This document shows, one piece after another, positions 49,067 through 59,608 of a stretch of DNA of 64,000 nt. Both the position numbers and the translations under genes were made by a program. The number at the start of each line of letters is the position of its first letter. The stretch's first letter is position 1. Origin of the DNA: Curtanaerobium respiraculi (GTDB taxonomy: Bacteria > Actinomycetota > Coriobacteriia > Coriobacteriales > Eggerthellaceae); assembly GCF_024609215.1 (NCBI RefSeq), contig NZ_JANIPD030000001.1, forward strand, positions 62,001 to 126,000. The letters run 5' to 3'. The notes under the pieces are model-generated. The model was given only the letters and a program-made list of their open reading frames with translations. It did not search any database and was not told the DNA's origin.

Positions 49067-49636
49067 ATGCCCACCATGCAGAACACCAACCGTTGGGAAA
49101 CCAAGGAACTCGTGACGATGGCGCTCATGTGCGCCATCAGCGTCATCTTGAGCTTCATCGAGTTCCCGCTCATCCCCGGCATCAGCTGGCTGAAGTACGA
49201 TCCCTCGTGCGTGCCTGCCATGATCACGGGCTTCGCCTACGGGCCCGGCGCCGGCGTGGTCGTGGGCATCGTGAGTGTTCTCATCCACACGCTCATCATG
49301 GGCGACTGGGTGGGCGGCCTGATGAACGTGTTCATCGTGCTCGCCATGGTCCTCCCCTCCGCCGTCGCCTACACGCGCAACCGCACCTTCAAGAGCGCGC
49401 TCGCGGGCCTGGGCGTCTCGGTTGTCGTATGCATCGTCGTCGCCATCGTCTCCAACTTGCTCATCGACCCGTTCTACCTGGGCGTCCCCTTCGAAGCCGT
49501 CACCGCGCTGGTCGTCCCCGCGTTGCTTCCGTTCAACATCGTCAAGAGCGTGCTGAACTCCGCGCTGACGCTGGTCGTGTACAAGTCCATCAGCAACCTC
49601 ATCACCCCGAAGAAGAATCGGGTGAAGGGCCGCTAA
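49067..49636 (+). CDS. ECF transporter S component, RibU-like
   Basis: A 189-aa membrane protein with about six helices. The features F-P-L-I-P-G-I-S-W-L-K-Y-D-P-S and P-A-M-I-T-G-F-A-Y-G-P-G-A-G-V, with conserved Lys and Asp in the first loop, resemble the riboflavin-binding S component RibU. Other vitamin S components are possible. It captures the vitamin and hands it to the energising EcfA/A'/T module encoded directly after it. AAGGAG lies 11 bases before ATG 49,067. The four genes to 52,217 are packed with short gaps or overlaps, so the S component is dedicated to this module rather than sharing a distant one. Confidence 0.85.
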   Translation: MPTMQNTNRWETKELVTMALMCAISVILSFIEFPLIPGISWLKYDPSCVPAMITGFAYGPGAGVVVGIVSVLIHTLIMGDWVGGLMNVFIVLAMVLPSAVAYTRNRTFKSALAGLGVSVVVCIVVAIVSNLLIDPFYLGVPFEAVTALVVPALLPFNIVKSVLNSALTLVVYKSISNLITPKKNRVKGR

Positions 49637-49667
49637 CGGTTCCATGCCCGGCCTGGAAGGTGCTGTA

Positions 49668-50501
49668 TTGATCGAATTCCAAAACGTCGGCTTCACCTAC
49701 GACGGCGAGACATTCGTGCTGGACGGGATCGACCTATCGATCGGGCAGGGCGAGTTCGCATGCATCCTGGGCGGCAACGGCAGCGGGAAGAGCACGCTTG
49801 CCAAGCACGTGAATGCTCTGCTGGCGCCCGATCGCGGCACGGTGCGCGTATTGGGCAAGGACACGTCAGACCCCGAGGCGATGTATTTCATCCGCAGCAA
49901 CGCGGGCATGGTGTTCCAGAATCCCGATGACCAGCTGGTTGCGAACCCGATCGAAAACGATGTCGCCTTCGGCCCGGAGAACCTCGGCGTACCCGCGGAT
50001 GAGCTACGGAGGCGGGTGGCCGACTCGCTTGCGCGCGTGGGCCTGCAAGGCTTCGAGCGCCGGGAGACGACCGCGCTCTCCGGCGGCCAGAAGCAGCGCG
50101 TCGCCATCGCCGGCGTCCTGGCGATGGACCCCCGGATCCTCATATTGGACGAGGCGAGCGCGATGCTCGACCCCCGTGGCAGGAAGAGCCTGCTCAGAGT
50201 GGCACACGAGCTGAATGACGCGGGCATGACCATCATCATGATCACGCATTTCATGGAGGAGGCTGCAGGCACCGACCGCGTGTTCGTGCTCGATGCAGGG
50301 CACATGGTGCTGTCGGGAACCCCCGCCGAGGTGTTCGCGCAAGCCGACTTGCTCGCTTCGCTTTCGCTCGACAACCCCTTTGCCGTGAAGATGAGCCGCG
50401 CCCTGCAGCAACGCGGCGTGCGCGTGCCGCTCTGCATCTCCGAAGAGCAGCTGGCCGACGCGATCGCGTGCCTCGCACGGACGAAGGGGGGCTCGGCATG
50501 A
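49668..50501 (+). CDS. ecfA: ECF transporter ATPase subunit A (EcfA1-type)
   Basis: A 277-aa ABC ATPase. Walker A is G-G-N-G-S-G-K-S-T, the Q-loop is V-F-Q-N-P-D-D-Q, the signature is L-S-G-G-Q-K-Q-R, Walker B is I-L-I-L-D-E-A-S and the H-loop is I-T-H. The D-E-A-S form and F-Q-N-P-D-D-Q-L-V are typical of EcfA1. The start is probably TTG 49,668, seven bases after GGAAGG, giving I-E-F-Q-N-V-G-F as in the next ATPase; ATG 49,644 in the same frame has no ribosome site. It overlaps the second ATPase by four bases. The two form a heterodimer on EcfT. Confidence 0.92.
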   Translation: MIEFQNVGFTYDGETFVLDGIDLSIGQGEFACILGGNGSGKSTLAKHVNALLAPDRGTVRVLGKDTSDPEAMYFIRSNAGMVFQNPDDQLVANPIENDVAFGPENLGVPADELRRRVADSLARVGLQGFERRETTALSGGQKQRVAIAGVLAMDPRILILDEASAMLDPRGRKSLLRVAHELNDAGMTIIMITHFMEEAAGTDRVFVLDAGHMVLSGTPAEVFAQADLLASLSLDNPFAVKMSRALQQRGVRVPLCISEEQLADAIACLARTKGGSA

Positions 50502-51424
50502 TCGAATTCCAAAACGTCGGCTTCACTTACCGTACGGCGGAAGGCAAACGCGGACGCAGGAAGAAGGCGCGGGAATCGGACATCGACTGGGGGAACGACC
50601 CCGGCGCGTACTGGGCACTCCACGATGTGAGCTTCGCGCTCGCAGACGGCGAGTTCCTCGGCATCGCCGGGCACACCGGAAGCGGGAAGAGCACGCTCAT
50701 CCAGCATATGAACGGGCTGCTCCACCCCCTGCAGGGACGCGTGCTTGTCGACGGGGCCGATATCGCCGACAAAGGCGCTGCTGCGGCGGCGCGCGAGCAT
50801 GTCGGCATGGTGTTCCAATATCCCGAGCATCAGCTCTTCGCCGCCACCGTCTTCGATGACGTGGCCTTCGGTCCGCGCAACATGGGGCTCTCCCCCGAAG
50901 AGGTGGAGCGACGCTATGCCCAGGCGATGCAGCTGGTGGAGCTCAACGCGGAAGCACTGCGCTCCGCAAGCCCGTTCGAGCTCTCGGGCGGGCAGCAGCG
51001 GCGCGTCGCGTTCGCGGGAGTGCTCGCCATGGGTCCGAAAACCCTGATCTTGGACGAACCGGTCGCCGGCCTCGATCCGAAATCCCGCGAGGACTTCCTC
51101 CGATTCATACAGCACATGCATACGGAGGAGGGCATGACCGTGGTGATGGTGTCGCACGACATGAACGACCTCGCCCGGCTGTGCGACCGCATCCTCGTCC
51201 TGAACCGCGGGGAGGTGTTCGCGCTCGGCACACCGGAAGAGGTGTTCGCCGACGCCGAGGCATGCAAGCGCATAGGCTTGGGGGTGCCCGCAACCCAGCA
51301 TCTTTCCAACGAGCTCGCGAAGCGCGGGGTACGGCTTCCCCGCCAAGACGGTTTGCCCACGCTCGAATCCTTGGCCGACGCGATTGCGAGCATCGTGCCC
51401 CGCGAAGGGTCGCCGCGTGGATAG
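50498..51424 (+). CDS. ecfA2: ECF transporter ATPase subunit A' (EcfA2-type)
   Basis: A 308-aa ABC ATPase, longer than its partner by an insert of basic residues (G-K-R-G-R-R-K-K-A-R-E) near residues 12-24. Walker A is G-H-T-G-S-G-K-S-T, the Q-loop is V-F-Q-Y-P-E-H-Q, the signature is L-S-G-G-Q-Q-R-R, Walker B is L-I-L-D-E-P and the H-loop is S-H-D. F-Q-Y-P-E-H-Q-L-F is typical of EcfA2. ATG 50,498 overlaps the stop of ecfA (ATGA) and its own stop overlaps the ecfT GTG start, so the module is translationally coupled. Confidence 0.92.
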   Translation: MIEFQNVGFTYRTAEGKRGRRKKARESDIDWGNDPGAYWALHDVSFALADGEFLGIAGHTGSGKSTLIQHMNGLLHPLQGRVLVDGADIADKGAAAAAREHVGMVFQYPEHQLFAATVFDDVAFGPRNMGLSPEEVERRYAQAMQLVELNAEALRSASPFELSGGQQRRVAFAGVLAMGPKTLILDEPVAGLDPKSREDFLRFIQHMHTEEGMTVVMVSHDMNDLARLCDRILVLNRGEVFALGTPEEVFADAEACKRIGLGVPATQHLSNELAKRGVRLPRQDGLPTLESLADAIASIVPREGSPRG

Positions 51425-52217
51425 GGCGCTGTTCGGACAATACTTTCCCACGGACAGCCCCATCCACCGCATGGACGCGCGCGCGAAGCTGACGCTGGTC
51501 GTCATCGTGATGATCGCGATCTTCGCCTCTGGTTCCTATGCCGCGCTCGGCGTATGCGCGGCGTTCATCCTCGCCTTCTTCGCAATCTCCCAGATCCCGC
51601 TGCTCCAAGCGGCTCGGTCGATCGGCCCGCTCTTCTTCATCGTCATCATCACGGCGCTGTTGAATCTGTTCTTCGTACAAGGAGGCGTCGAATATCTCTC
51701 AGCGGGCCCCTTCCACGTGAGCCAAGCGGGCGTGCATTCGGCGGTGTTCCTCTCGATCCGCCTCACGCTGCTTCTGCTCGATGCGAGCCTGCTCACGCTC
51801 ACCACGACCACGCTCGACCTCACGGACGCCATAGAGGCGGTCCTCATGCCGTTCAGCCGGTTCGGTCTGCCGGCGCACGAGTTCAGCATGGTCATGGGCA
51901 TCGCGTTGCGGTTCGTGCCGCAGTTCGTCGGTGAGTTCCGCACCATCCGGGCGGCGCAGCTCTCCCGCGGGGCAAAGCTTTCGACCAGCCCCTTCAAAAG
52001 CGGATTATCAAGCGTATCGAGCCTGATGGTGCCTTTGTTCTCCAGCGCGTTCCGCCACGCCGACACTCTGTCGAGCGCTATGGATGCGCGCTGCTACCAC
52101 GGGGCGGCGGGACGTACCAAACTGCACCCGCTCGCCTTCCACGCCCGCGACGCCATCGGCTCCGCCGTGTGCGTCGCGTTGCTGGCATGCGTGGTCGTCG
52201 TCAACGTGCTCTTCTAG
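51417..52217 (+). CDS. ecfT: ECF transporter transmembrane subunit T
   Basis: A 266-aa membrane protein, five or six helices. The start is GTG 51,417 inside the last codons of ecfA2, with GAAGGG upstream. H-R-M-D-A-R-A-K-L near the front and the coupling helix A-Q-L-S-R-G-A-K, plus D-A-R-C-Y toward the end (the second A-R-x/A-R-G-type motif), are the EcfT landmarks that dock on the ATPases. It transmits ATP hydrolysis to the S component. An additional 55-codon frame after it (52,228-52,395) has only a weak ribosome site and is not called. Confidence 0.9.
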   Translation: MDRALFGQYFPTDSPIHRMDARAKLTLVVIVMIAIFASGSYAALGVCAAFILAFFAISQIPLLQAARSIGPLFFIVIITALLNLFFVQGGVEYLSAGPFHVSQAGVHSAVFLSIRLTLLLLDASLLTLTTTTLDLTDAIEAVLMPFSRFGLPAHEFSMVMGIALRFVPQFVGEFRTIRAAQLSRGAKLSTSPFKSGLSSVSSLMVPLFSSAFRHADTLSSAMDARCYHGAAGRTKLHPLAFHARDAIGSAVCVALLACVVVVNVLF

Positions 52218-52433
52218 GGAAGCACTGATGAATTCCGCCTTGGCCGGGGACGGCAGGCTGAGCGCCGGAGCGGCCAGCGCCGAGCGGGCGCGCCGGCGTG
52301 TGCGAACGGGGATCGAGCCGCTCCGGCGCCAGCATGTCGTTCTCGGGCTGGCAGGACTAATCAGCGGTTCCCTAGCGCGCGGTCGACTGCAGTGAGACGA
52401 CAAGCGGCAACTCGGAGAAACACGTCCATTTTC

Positions 52434-52594
52434 TGAGCGGAATTCGGACTTAGGAGTCAAAGGCGAGAGAATCGGGGTTCTTTTTGCCTCCAAACTGCAT
52501 CGTTAGTGTGTCGAAGCGAGCATTGCCCCAGGTCGGAAAATATCGAACGGCAGAGCGAAGGCAAGGATTGGCTCCTAAGTCCGAATTCCGCTCA
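52434..52594. repeat. 161-bp element bounded by perfect 23-bp inverted repeats
   Basis: The arm at 52,434-52,456 (TGAGCGGAATTCGGACTTAG plus GAG) is a perfect inverted copy of 52,572-52,594. The 115-bp interior has no gene. Such exact ends around a short interior suggest a MITE, a deleted transposon or a recombinase target. It lies in the 52,218-52,831 gap between ecfT and the DUF1292 gene; nothing else is supported there. Confidence 0.85.
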
Positions 52595-52831
52595 TATTTC
52601 GAGAGTTTTTCCACGAGACCGACGAAACGCCCGCGGCATGCCGGGAATAGCGCCCCGGTTATCTACCGCCTCGCGGTGGGTGCGCCGTCTCCGGCATCGA
52701 CGATCGGCTCGTCGCCGCATTCGACCATGCATCTGCAACCTCAGCAGCCGCAGCGAAGCATATACGGCTGTCAAATCGAACCCGGATGCCCGGATAACCT
52801 GGGATAAGGGGCATCCGCACGCGCATCCCGA

Positions 52832-53152
52832 CTACTCGAAATCGTAGAGGCCCTTGCTGGCCTCCCTGAACGCCTCCCATGCGGCATTGCCGGTTTCCTC
52901 GTCGGTCACCAGCTCGAAATCGACAGGCTGGCCGTCTTCGTCCATGGCAGTCACCTCAAGCAGCACCACCTCCCCGCTCGACAGGGCGGGCGCATCCTCG
53001 CTGATTGGGAAGAAGAAGGCATAGCGCGCCTCATTCATGAGGATGAGCCCGAGGAACTCCAGATCGATCTTCTCGCCGTTCTCGTCCTCGAAGGTGAAGA
53101 CCGCGCCCTCCTCCTCGGGCGGGGCGAAGTTCGGAGCGCTTCCGTATCTCAT
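52832..53152 (-). CDS. DUF1292-family small acidic protein
   Basis: A 106-aa cytoplasmic protein. F-T-F-E-D-E-N-G-E-K-I-D-L-E-F-L-G-L-I-L-M-N-E-A-R-Y plus F-F-P and V-L-L-E-V follow the DUF1292 (YrzB-like) beta pattern, with a normal C-terminal W-E-A-F. The function of the family is unknown. In Firmicutes it sits by ruvX/mltG genes; here it follows secDF, separated by a hairpin. GAGAGG precedes ATG 53,152. The open sequence upstream, antisense to part of secDF, is a G+C artefact. Cytoplasmic, with strong negative charge (many Glu/Asp). Confidence 0.82.
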   Translation of the reverse strand: MRYGSAPNFAPPEEEGAVFTFEDENGEKIDLEFLGLILMNEARYAFFFPISEDAPALSSGEVVLLEVTAMDEDGQPVDFELVTDEETGNAAWEAFREASKGLYDFE

Positions 53153-53271
53153 CGTGGGGATTCCTCTCTCGTGGGATTTAGACGGTCGAACGGTGATCCG
53201 CAGCTGAAATGCGGGGCAGGCAGGTCGGTGGATAGGAAGCGATCGGCGCGCGATCCGAACCGGAGCAGAGC

Positions 53272-53298
53272 GGGCCGTGCGATCGGCGCGCACGGCCC
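53272..53298 (-). terminator. hairpin after secDF
   Basis: GGGCCGTGCG (53,272-53,281) pairs perfectly with CGCACGGCCC (53,289-53,298) around a seven-base loop, nine bases past the secDF stop. No T-run follows, so termination efficiency is uncertain. Confidence 0.45.
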
Positions 53299-53306
53299 AC
53301 CTGCCG

Positions 53307-56129
53307 TTATTCGTCGCTTTTCGCCTTCGCGGACTCTTCGACCGCCTCTTCGAATTTCTCACGGTCGACGATGCGGATGCCCGGCTCGGGCGAAACCGCT
53401 CCGTCCTCGACGATCCGGTCGGACGCCTTCTTCTTCGCGCGCTGCTCGGCACGCTTGGCCTTCGCAGCCGCTGCGCCCGTGGGCTTCGCCTTCTCATGTT
53501 TCTGAACCGCGGGCGCCTTCTCGGGGGCATCGGGGCGATCTTCCACTGCAACGACCGTGGCTTCGCCGGCGGGCTTCGCCGCACCTTTGGCCTCGCTGTC
53601 CCTGCTGTCGCTTGACAGCGCTCCGTGCTCGAACGCGAAGCGGCCGACCTCGGCCCCGTATTTCTTCGCAAGCCGCTGGTTCTTCGGCTCGCGCGACTTC
53701 CAAATCGAGAACAGCGGGCAGGCGATGGCGATGGAGCTGTACGCGCCGACGACCAAGCCGATGGTCATGGCGAAGGCGAAGTCCTGCAGGGTCTCGCTGC
53801 CGAAGAGCAGCATCGCAATGACGGGGAAGATCGACGTGAGGGTCGTGTTGATGGAGCGTACGAACACCTGGTTCATGGAATGGTTCGCCATCGTCATGAA
53901 CGTGCAGCGGATCTGCGAATGCTCCATGTTGTCGCTGATGCGGTGGAACACCACCACCGTGTCGTAGAGCGAGTAGCCCAGGATCGTGAGCAGGGCCGCC
54001 ACGACGTTCGGGTTGATCTCGCGCCCGACCAGCGCATATATGCCCACCACCAGCAGAAGGTCATGAAGCAGGGCTATGACGGCGGTGACGCCCATCTTGT
54101 ACTCGAAGCGTATGGCGATATATACGATGATCAGCACGAACGACACCAGCAACGCGATGACCATGGCATTGATGATGCTGCTGCCCCAGTCGGGCCCTAT
54201 GGTGCTCACCTGGAAGCTTTCCGTGGAGATGCCGAGTTCATGCGCGACCTGCGTTGCAATCCCTGCGGCGCTTGCGGCATCGTCGTTGGCGATGCGCACG
54301 ATGAAGCCGTCTTCTCCATTGCTGTTCGTGGTCTGGATGACGGGATCGCCCTCGCCCGCAGCATTGAACGCGCTGCGCATCTGGTCGGCGGTCACGCTGC
54401 CCGTATCGTTGAACGCGATCGACGTTCCGCCGATGAATTCGATGCCCAGGTTCAATCCACGCACGCCGATGATGCCGATGCACAGCACCATCATAACGGC
54501 GGCCGCGCCCAGAAACACATTGCGGTGCTTGAGGAACGGAATATCGTGCTTGATGAAGCGCCCCCGCACCTTGGCGGCGGCCTGCGCGGCGGCGCGGCCC
54601 TCCTCGCCGCCCTTGCGCGCGGCGTAGGCCTCGTTGTCGGCTGAGTTGATCGCCTCGGCGGACACGGCAGTCTCCACCTTCTCGCCCTCGGCCTCGGCCA
54701 GCCGTTTGTACACGACGGAAGCCTCCTGCGAGTCCTTCACGCCCCAGAAGCCGGGATGCTTTGCGATCTGATGCGGGGCGAGCAGGCGAATGATGGGCGC
54801 CTTGAACAGCAGCATCATCACGATGTCGCACATGATGCCCAGCGCCAGCGTCAGGCCGAAGCCCTTGACGCCGCTGCTGGCGAGGAAGAAGAGCGACAGC
54901 GCGGTCACCAGCGAGACCGAGTCGGCGTCGATCGAGGTCATGATGCCATGGCGCACACCCGTGATGGACGCCGCGCGCACACTGCGGCCGAAGCGGATTT
55001 CCTCGCGGAAGCGCTCCAGCGTCAACACCGACGAGTCGGCCGCCATGCCGATGGTCAGCACGATGCCCGCGACGCCCGCCAGAGAAAGGCTGAACAGCCC
55101 GAAATGCGAGAGCAGCGCGAGAAGTCCCAGGTAGAACACTGCAAAGACCGCGATCGCCGCCGCGGTGATAGAGCCGAGGCCCTTGTAGAAGAACAGCAGG
55201 TAGAGCATGACGATCAGCAGGCCGGCGAGCGCTACGGCAACGCCGGTCCCCAGCGCATCCTGGCCGAGGGTGGGTCCGACGGTCTCGCTCTGCGCGTAGG
55301 TGAAGCTGACGGGAAGCGAGCCGCTTTCGAGCACGGTCTTGAGCGCCTTCGCCGCATCCTGCGTGTAATTGCCGGTGATCTGCACCTTGCCGTCGGTGAT
55401 CTCGGACTGCACAGCAGGAGCGCTGTTCACCTCGCCGTCCAGTATGATCACGATCTGGCCGTGGTCGCCCACCAAGTCGCGGCTCGCGTCGGCGAACGCC
55501 TGCGTGCCGTCGGCGTCAAGCTCGATGTTCACCGCGTAATTCGGGCCGGTCCCGTTCTCCCGGTCCACGTAGACGCGCTTGATGTTGGAACCCGTGATGA
55601 TGGGGGTGTAGGTTCCGCTCGCCACGGTGAGGTTCGAGGATTTCTCGCTGGGAAGCGTGTTCCCGAAATCGTCGGTCACGGTCGCGTTCTGGTGGATCTG
55701 CCCCGTCTGGATCCGGGTCTTCACCGTTTGGTCGGTGAAACTGTCCAAGCGGGCGAACTCCAGCTGGCCCGTCTTGCCGATGGTATCGAGCGCCGCCTGC
55801 GTATCGGATAGCCCGGGGATTTGCACGAGGATCTGGTTGTTGCCCTGGATCTGTACCGTGGCCTCGGACGCGCCCAGCGCATTCACGCGCGTTTCGATGA
55901 TGTCGCGCGACGCCTGCATGTCGGCGTCGGAAACGGAGCCGCCCTCGGTGCTGTTGGCGGTCAGCACGACCGAAAGGCCGCCCTGGATATCCAAGCCCTG
56001 GTTGATCTTCTCCTGCGGGGGCATGAACATCCACACCGATCCGACGATGATCAACGTGGTGATAACAAGCAGCCAGATATTGCGCCTATCGGTGCCGTGA
56101 CTCCGTTTTTTTCCTCGAACTTCTGCCAT
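53307..56129 (-). CDS. secDF: fused protein-export subunits SecD-SecF
   Basis: A 940-aa fusion. The SecD half has TM1, G-L-D-I-Q-G-G-L-S-V-V-L-T, the large outer P1 domain and the G-I-V-L-T-I-G-M-A-A-D-S-S-V motif. A charged linker of about 90 residues precedes the SecF half, which has G-L-N-L-G-I-E-F-I-G-G-T-S and L-T-I-L-G-Y-S-L-Y-D-T-V-V-V-F-H-R-I. A basic, Ala/Lys-rich cytoplasmic tail of about 90 residues follows (E-K-A-P-A-V-Q-K-H). SecDF pulls exported chains across the membrane using the proton gradient. GAGGAAC precedes ATG 56,129. It follows tgt, the common order in bacteria, but no yajC is present between them. Confidence 0.95.
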   Translation of the reverse strand: MAEVRGKKRSHGTDRRNIWLLVITTLIIVGSVWMFMPPQEKINQGLDIQGGLSVVLTANSTEGGSVSDADMQASRDIIETRVNALGASEATVQIQGNNQILVQIPGLSDTQAALDTIGKTGQLEFARLDSFTDQTVKTRIQTGQIHQNATVTDDFGNTLPSEKSSNLTVASGTYTPIITGSNIKRVYVDRENGTGPNYAVNIELDADGTQAFADASRDLVGDHGQIVIILDGEVNSAPAVQSEITDGKVQITGNYTQDAAKALKTVLESGSLPVSFTYAQSETVGPTLGQDALGTGVAVALAGLLIVMLYLLFFYKGLGSITAAAIAVFAVFYLGLLALLSHFGLFSLSLAGVAGIVLTIGMAADSSVLTLERFREEIRFGRSVRAASITGVRHGIMTSIDADSVSLVTALSLFFLASSGVKGFGLTLALGIMCDIVMMLLFKAPIIRLLAPHQIAKHPGFWGVKDSQEASVVYKRLAEAEGEKVETAVSAEAINSADNEAYAARKGGEEGRAAAQAAAKVRGRFIKHDIPFLKHRNVFLGAAAVMMVLCIGIIGVRGLNLGIEFIGGTSIAFNDTGSVTADQMRSAFNAAGEGDPVIQTTNSNGEDGFIVRIANDDAASAAGIATQVAHELGISTESFQVSTIGPDWGSSIINAMVIALLVSFVLIIVYIAIRFEYKMGVTAVIALLHDLLLVVGIYALVGREINPNVVAALLTILGYSLYDTVVVFHRISDNMEHSQIRCTFMTMANHSMNQVFVRSINTTLTSIFPVIAMLLFGSETLQDFAFAMTIGLVVGAYSSIAIACPLFSIWKSREPKNQRLAKKYGAEVGRFAFEHGALSSDSRDSEAKGAAKPAGEATVVAVEDRPDAPEKAPAVQKHEKAKPTGAAAAKAKRAEQRAKKKASDRIVEDGAVSPEPGIRIVDREKFEEAVEESAKAKSDE

Positions 56130-56212
56130 GAACGTTCCTCGATCTTCGCGCCGAGAGGCGCATTCGCATTTCCCGAACCAAAGTATTATGCCACAAGCGG
56201 AATACATCCGGC

Positions 56213-57370
<1,158 letters not shown>

Positions 57371-58264
57371 TCACCGCTCAGGGGAGGCGCCGGCGTGCCC
57401 GTCCCATAGGGGGACGGGTTTCGCCTCGCGCCCGGAGGCGGTTGCGAACCCGCCATCCAAAGGACTTCTGTTGGGATATCCGCGCAACGCACGGGTGCTG
57501 GTGCACGGAGGCAGCTCCTGAGCCCACGCTGCGAACTCGGCCAGGGATCCGTGCTTCACCGAGCCGATATCGAAATCATTCTCGTTGATGAGCTCGTCGA
57601 GCACCAGATAGGCGTCCATGCCCGTCGACAGGCAGGACAGATCGTCGATGGTGTTGTTCCCCACCATCAGAACGCGGCCCGGTTCGTCAAGCGCGTCAGC
57701 GATGGCAAGGTTCTCGTGGTAGAACGCCGTCTGCGGCTTCACCGCCGTGCTGTTGTCGAACGTTGTAATGCGCGCGAAAGCCGTATGATCGACCGCGGCC
57801 CACTGCAGGCGCGCCAGCACACCCTCGCGGGGGAACAAGGGCATGGTCGTCAGGTAGAGCGGGTACCCTTTGGCGCGCAGCGTCTGCACCGCACGGTTCG
57901 CCGCGGGGTTCGGCACGATGCCCTCCCCGCATCTCTCGAATTCATTCGCGTAGAAATCCATCAGGAAATCCCGCGCCTCGGCTTGCTGCTGCAGGTTCAG
58001 GGGCATTTCCTGGTCTTCGTACGTGGCGCAAAACGTCGCCCAGAACGCATCCGCATTGGTCAGGTCTGACGGATGATCGCTCATCGAGTGCATGCCCCGG
58101 TTGAGGGCATGCAGGAACAGGCCGGCATCCCTGCCCTCCCGCCGCAACTTCCCTTCTAGCTCACGGTAATAAGTTTCGAGAAACCTGCGCACCGGCATGG
58201 GCAGCAGGGTGCCGTCCATGTCGAAGAAAATCGCATCGTAGGGCGCCGGATCGATATCGTTCAA
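57371..58264 (-). CDS. HAD-superfamily hydrolase
   Basis: A 297-aa phosphatase-fold protein. Motif I is F-F-D-M-D-G-T-L-L-P, motif II is Y-L-T-T-M-P, motif III Lys is in V-K-P-Q-T and motif IV is V-G-N-N-T-I-D-D, so all HAD motifs are present, with a helical cap after motif I. Substrate unknown; the length and G-N-N-T-I-D-D form suggest a small phosphometabolite phosphatase. The start is TTG 58,264, about 10 bases after AAGGAG. The last 30 residues are Gly/Pro/Arg-rich and poorly conserved in look. It sits between queA and tgt with only 9 bp to tgt, so it is in that operon. Confidence 0.88.
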   Translation of the reverse strand: MNDIDPAPYDAIFFDMDGTLLPMPVRRFLETYYRELEGKLRREGRDAGLFLHALNRGMHSMSDHPSDLTNADAFWATFCATYEDQEMPLNLQQQAEARDFLMDFYANEFERCGEGIVPNPAANRAVQTLRAKGYPLYLTTMPLFPREGVLARLQWAAVDHTAFARITTFDNSTAVKPQTAFYHENLAIADALDEPGRVLMVGNNTIDDLSCLSTGMDAYLVLDELINENDFDIGSVKHGSLAEFAAWAQELPPCTSTRALRGYPNRSPLDGGFATASGREAKPVPLWDGHAGASPER

Positions 58265-58435
58265 AAAGCCTCAACTCCTTGTTTGCACGGAGATTGCCAT
58301 GCGGACCGTACCCGAGCGTCAGACGCGGTGGCCGGCAGTCGCGGCCGCCCCGGCTTCCCATGGCGTGGCGCGCAAAACCCCGCCATCGCACAGCCCGCCG
58401 AAGGCGGATCGTTCCGCACGCGATCTCAATCTACG

Positions 58436-59539
58436 TTATGCGCCGACGGAATGGCCACAGCCGGCGGCAATCAACATGGCATCGCCGAAACTGAGCATCC
58501 GATACCCGCTTTCGATGGCGTGACGATAGGCGTTCATTATGCTGTCGCGGCTGCTGAACGCGCTGACTAGCATCATGAGGGTGCTGCGCGGCACATGGAA
58601 GTTCGTCACCATCGCATCCACCACGTGGAAGCGACTCCCCGGCAGAAGGAACAGGCTCGTCGTACCGTTCTCCCGCGCGCGCAGGCATCCCGCGGCCGCA
58701 TCCCACGCGCTTTCCAAGCTGCGCACGCTGGTGGTCCCGATGGCGAACACGCGATTGCCCCGCTCGTGGGCGGCATCGCAGGCATCCACCACGCTTTGCG
58801 GAACCGTGTACGTCTCCGTGTGCATGGCATGCTGCGCAGGATCTTCCTCTTCGACGATACGGAACGTATCGATCCCCACCTGCAGTTCGACCGTATGCCA
58901 CGAAGCGCCCTTCGCCTTGATTCCCTCAATCAGCTGGGGCGTGAAATGCAGGCCGGCAGTGGGAGCAGCAGCGCTCGTCTCGCGTTGGGAATACACCGTC
59001 TGGTACATTTCCTCATCACCGGCGTAACCGTGGATGTAAGGGGGCAGCGGCGTGTGCCCCACGGCATGGACCGCCTGGTCGAGCGTGGGAAAAGCATCCG
59101 TGGACAAGTTGACGATGCGCTCGCCCTTGCCATCTTCCTTGAAATCGACGACCTCCGCCGACAGAACCACCGCACCCGACGCATCGGCGAAATCGACCAT
59201 GGCACCGGGCTTGAGCCGTTTGCCCGGCCGGACGAGGGCTTCCCACAGCGCGCTTTTGTTAGCTGGGGCAACTCCTGCGTGGGGTCGCAGGAGAAAGACC
59301 TCGGCTTGGCCGCCCGTTCCGCGTTTGCACCCCAAGAGGCGCGCGGGAAGAACGCGGGTCTCGTTTGCGACGAGCACGTCCCCCGGATCGATATAGTCCA
59401 CGATATCCCGGAAAATGCGGTCCGCAAGCGCTCCCGTCGCGCGATCCATCACCAGGAGCCGGCACTCATCCCTCACCGGCCACGGCTGCTGCGCGATGCG
59501 ATCGGGTGGTAATTCGTAATCAAAATCATCGGTCTTCAT
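58436..59539 (-). CDS. queA: S-adenosylmethionine:tRNA ribosyltransferase-isomerase
   Basis: A 367-aa enzyme that builds epoxyqueuosine on tRNA by transferring the ribosyl part of SAM. Landmarks are the start F-D-Y-E-L-P-P-D-R-I-A-Q, R-V-L-P-A-R-L-L-G, P-L-P-P-Y-I, A-A-P-T-A-G-L-H-F-T and G-T-T-S-V-R-S-L-E. The length is close to the family norm. GAGGTATGCC precedes ATG 59,539; the frame open to 59,581 is not preferred. It is the first gene of queA-HAD-tgt-secDF on the minus strand. A 171-bp gap to the HAD gene has no hairpin clear enough to call. Confidence 0.96.
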   Translation of the reverse strand: MKTDDFDYELPPDRIAQQPWPVRDECRLLVMDRATGALADRIFRDIVDYIDPGDVLVANETRVLPARLLGCKRGTGGQAEVFLLRPHAGVAPANKSALWEALVRPGKRLKPGAMVDFADASGAVVLSAEVVDFKEDGKGERIVNLSTDAFPTLDQAVHAVGHTPLPPYIHGYAGDEEMYQTVYSQRETSAAAPTAGLHFTPQLIEGIKAKGASWHTVELQVGIDTFRIVEEEDPAQHAMHTETYTVPQSVVDACDAAHERGNRVFAIGTTSVRSLESAWDAAAGCLRARENGTTSLFLLPGSRFHVVDAMVTNFHVPRSTLMMLVSAFSSRDSIMNAYRHAIESGYRMLSFGDAMLIAAGCGHSVGA

Positions 59540-59608
59540 GGCATACCTCGTTTTGCGTTCAAGCAGTAGATGATAGCGCACGTATCGACCATTCGCACGC
59601 GATGTGCG

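Noticed and set aside
52228-52395. A 55-codon gene after ecfT
   Set aside because: Only a weak ribosome site, Ala/Arg-rich composition and no recognisable feature; it may be chance in G+C-rich DNA.
53153-53671. An upstream extension of the DUF1292 gene
   Set aside because: The extension runs into secDF coding DNA in another frame and has low-complexity Arg/Ser/Pro composition; ATG 53,152 has its own ribosome site.
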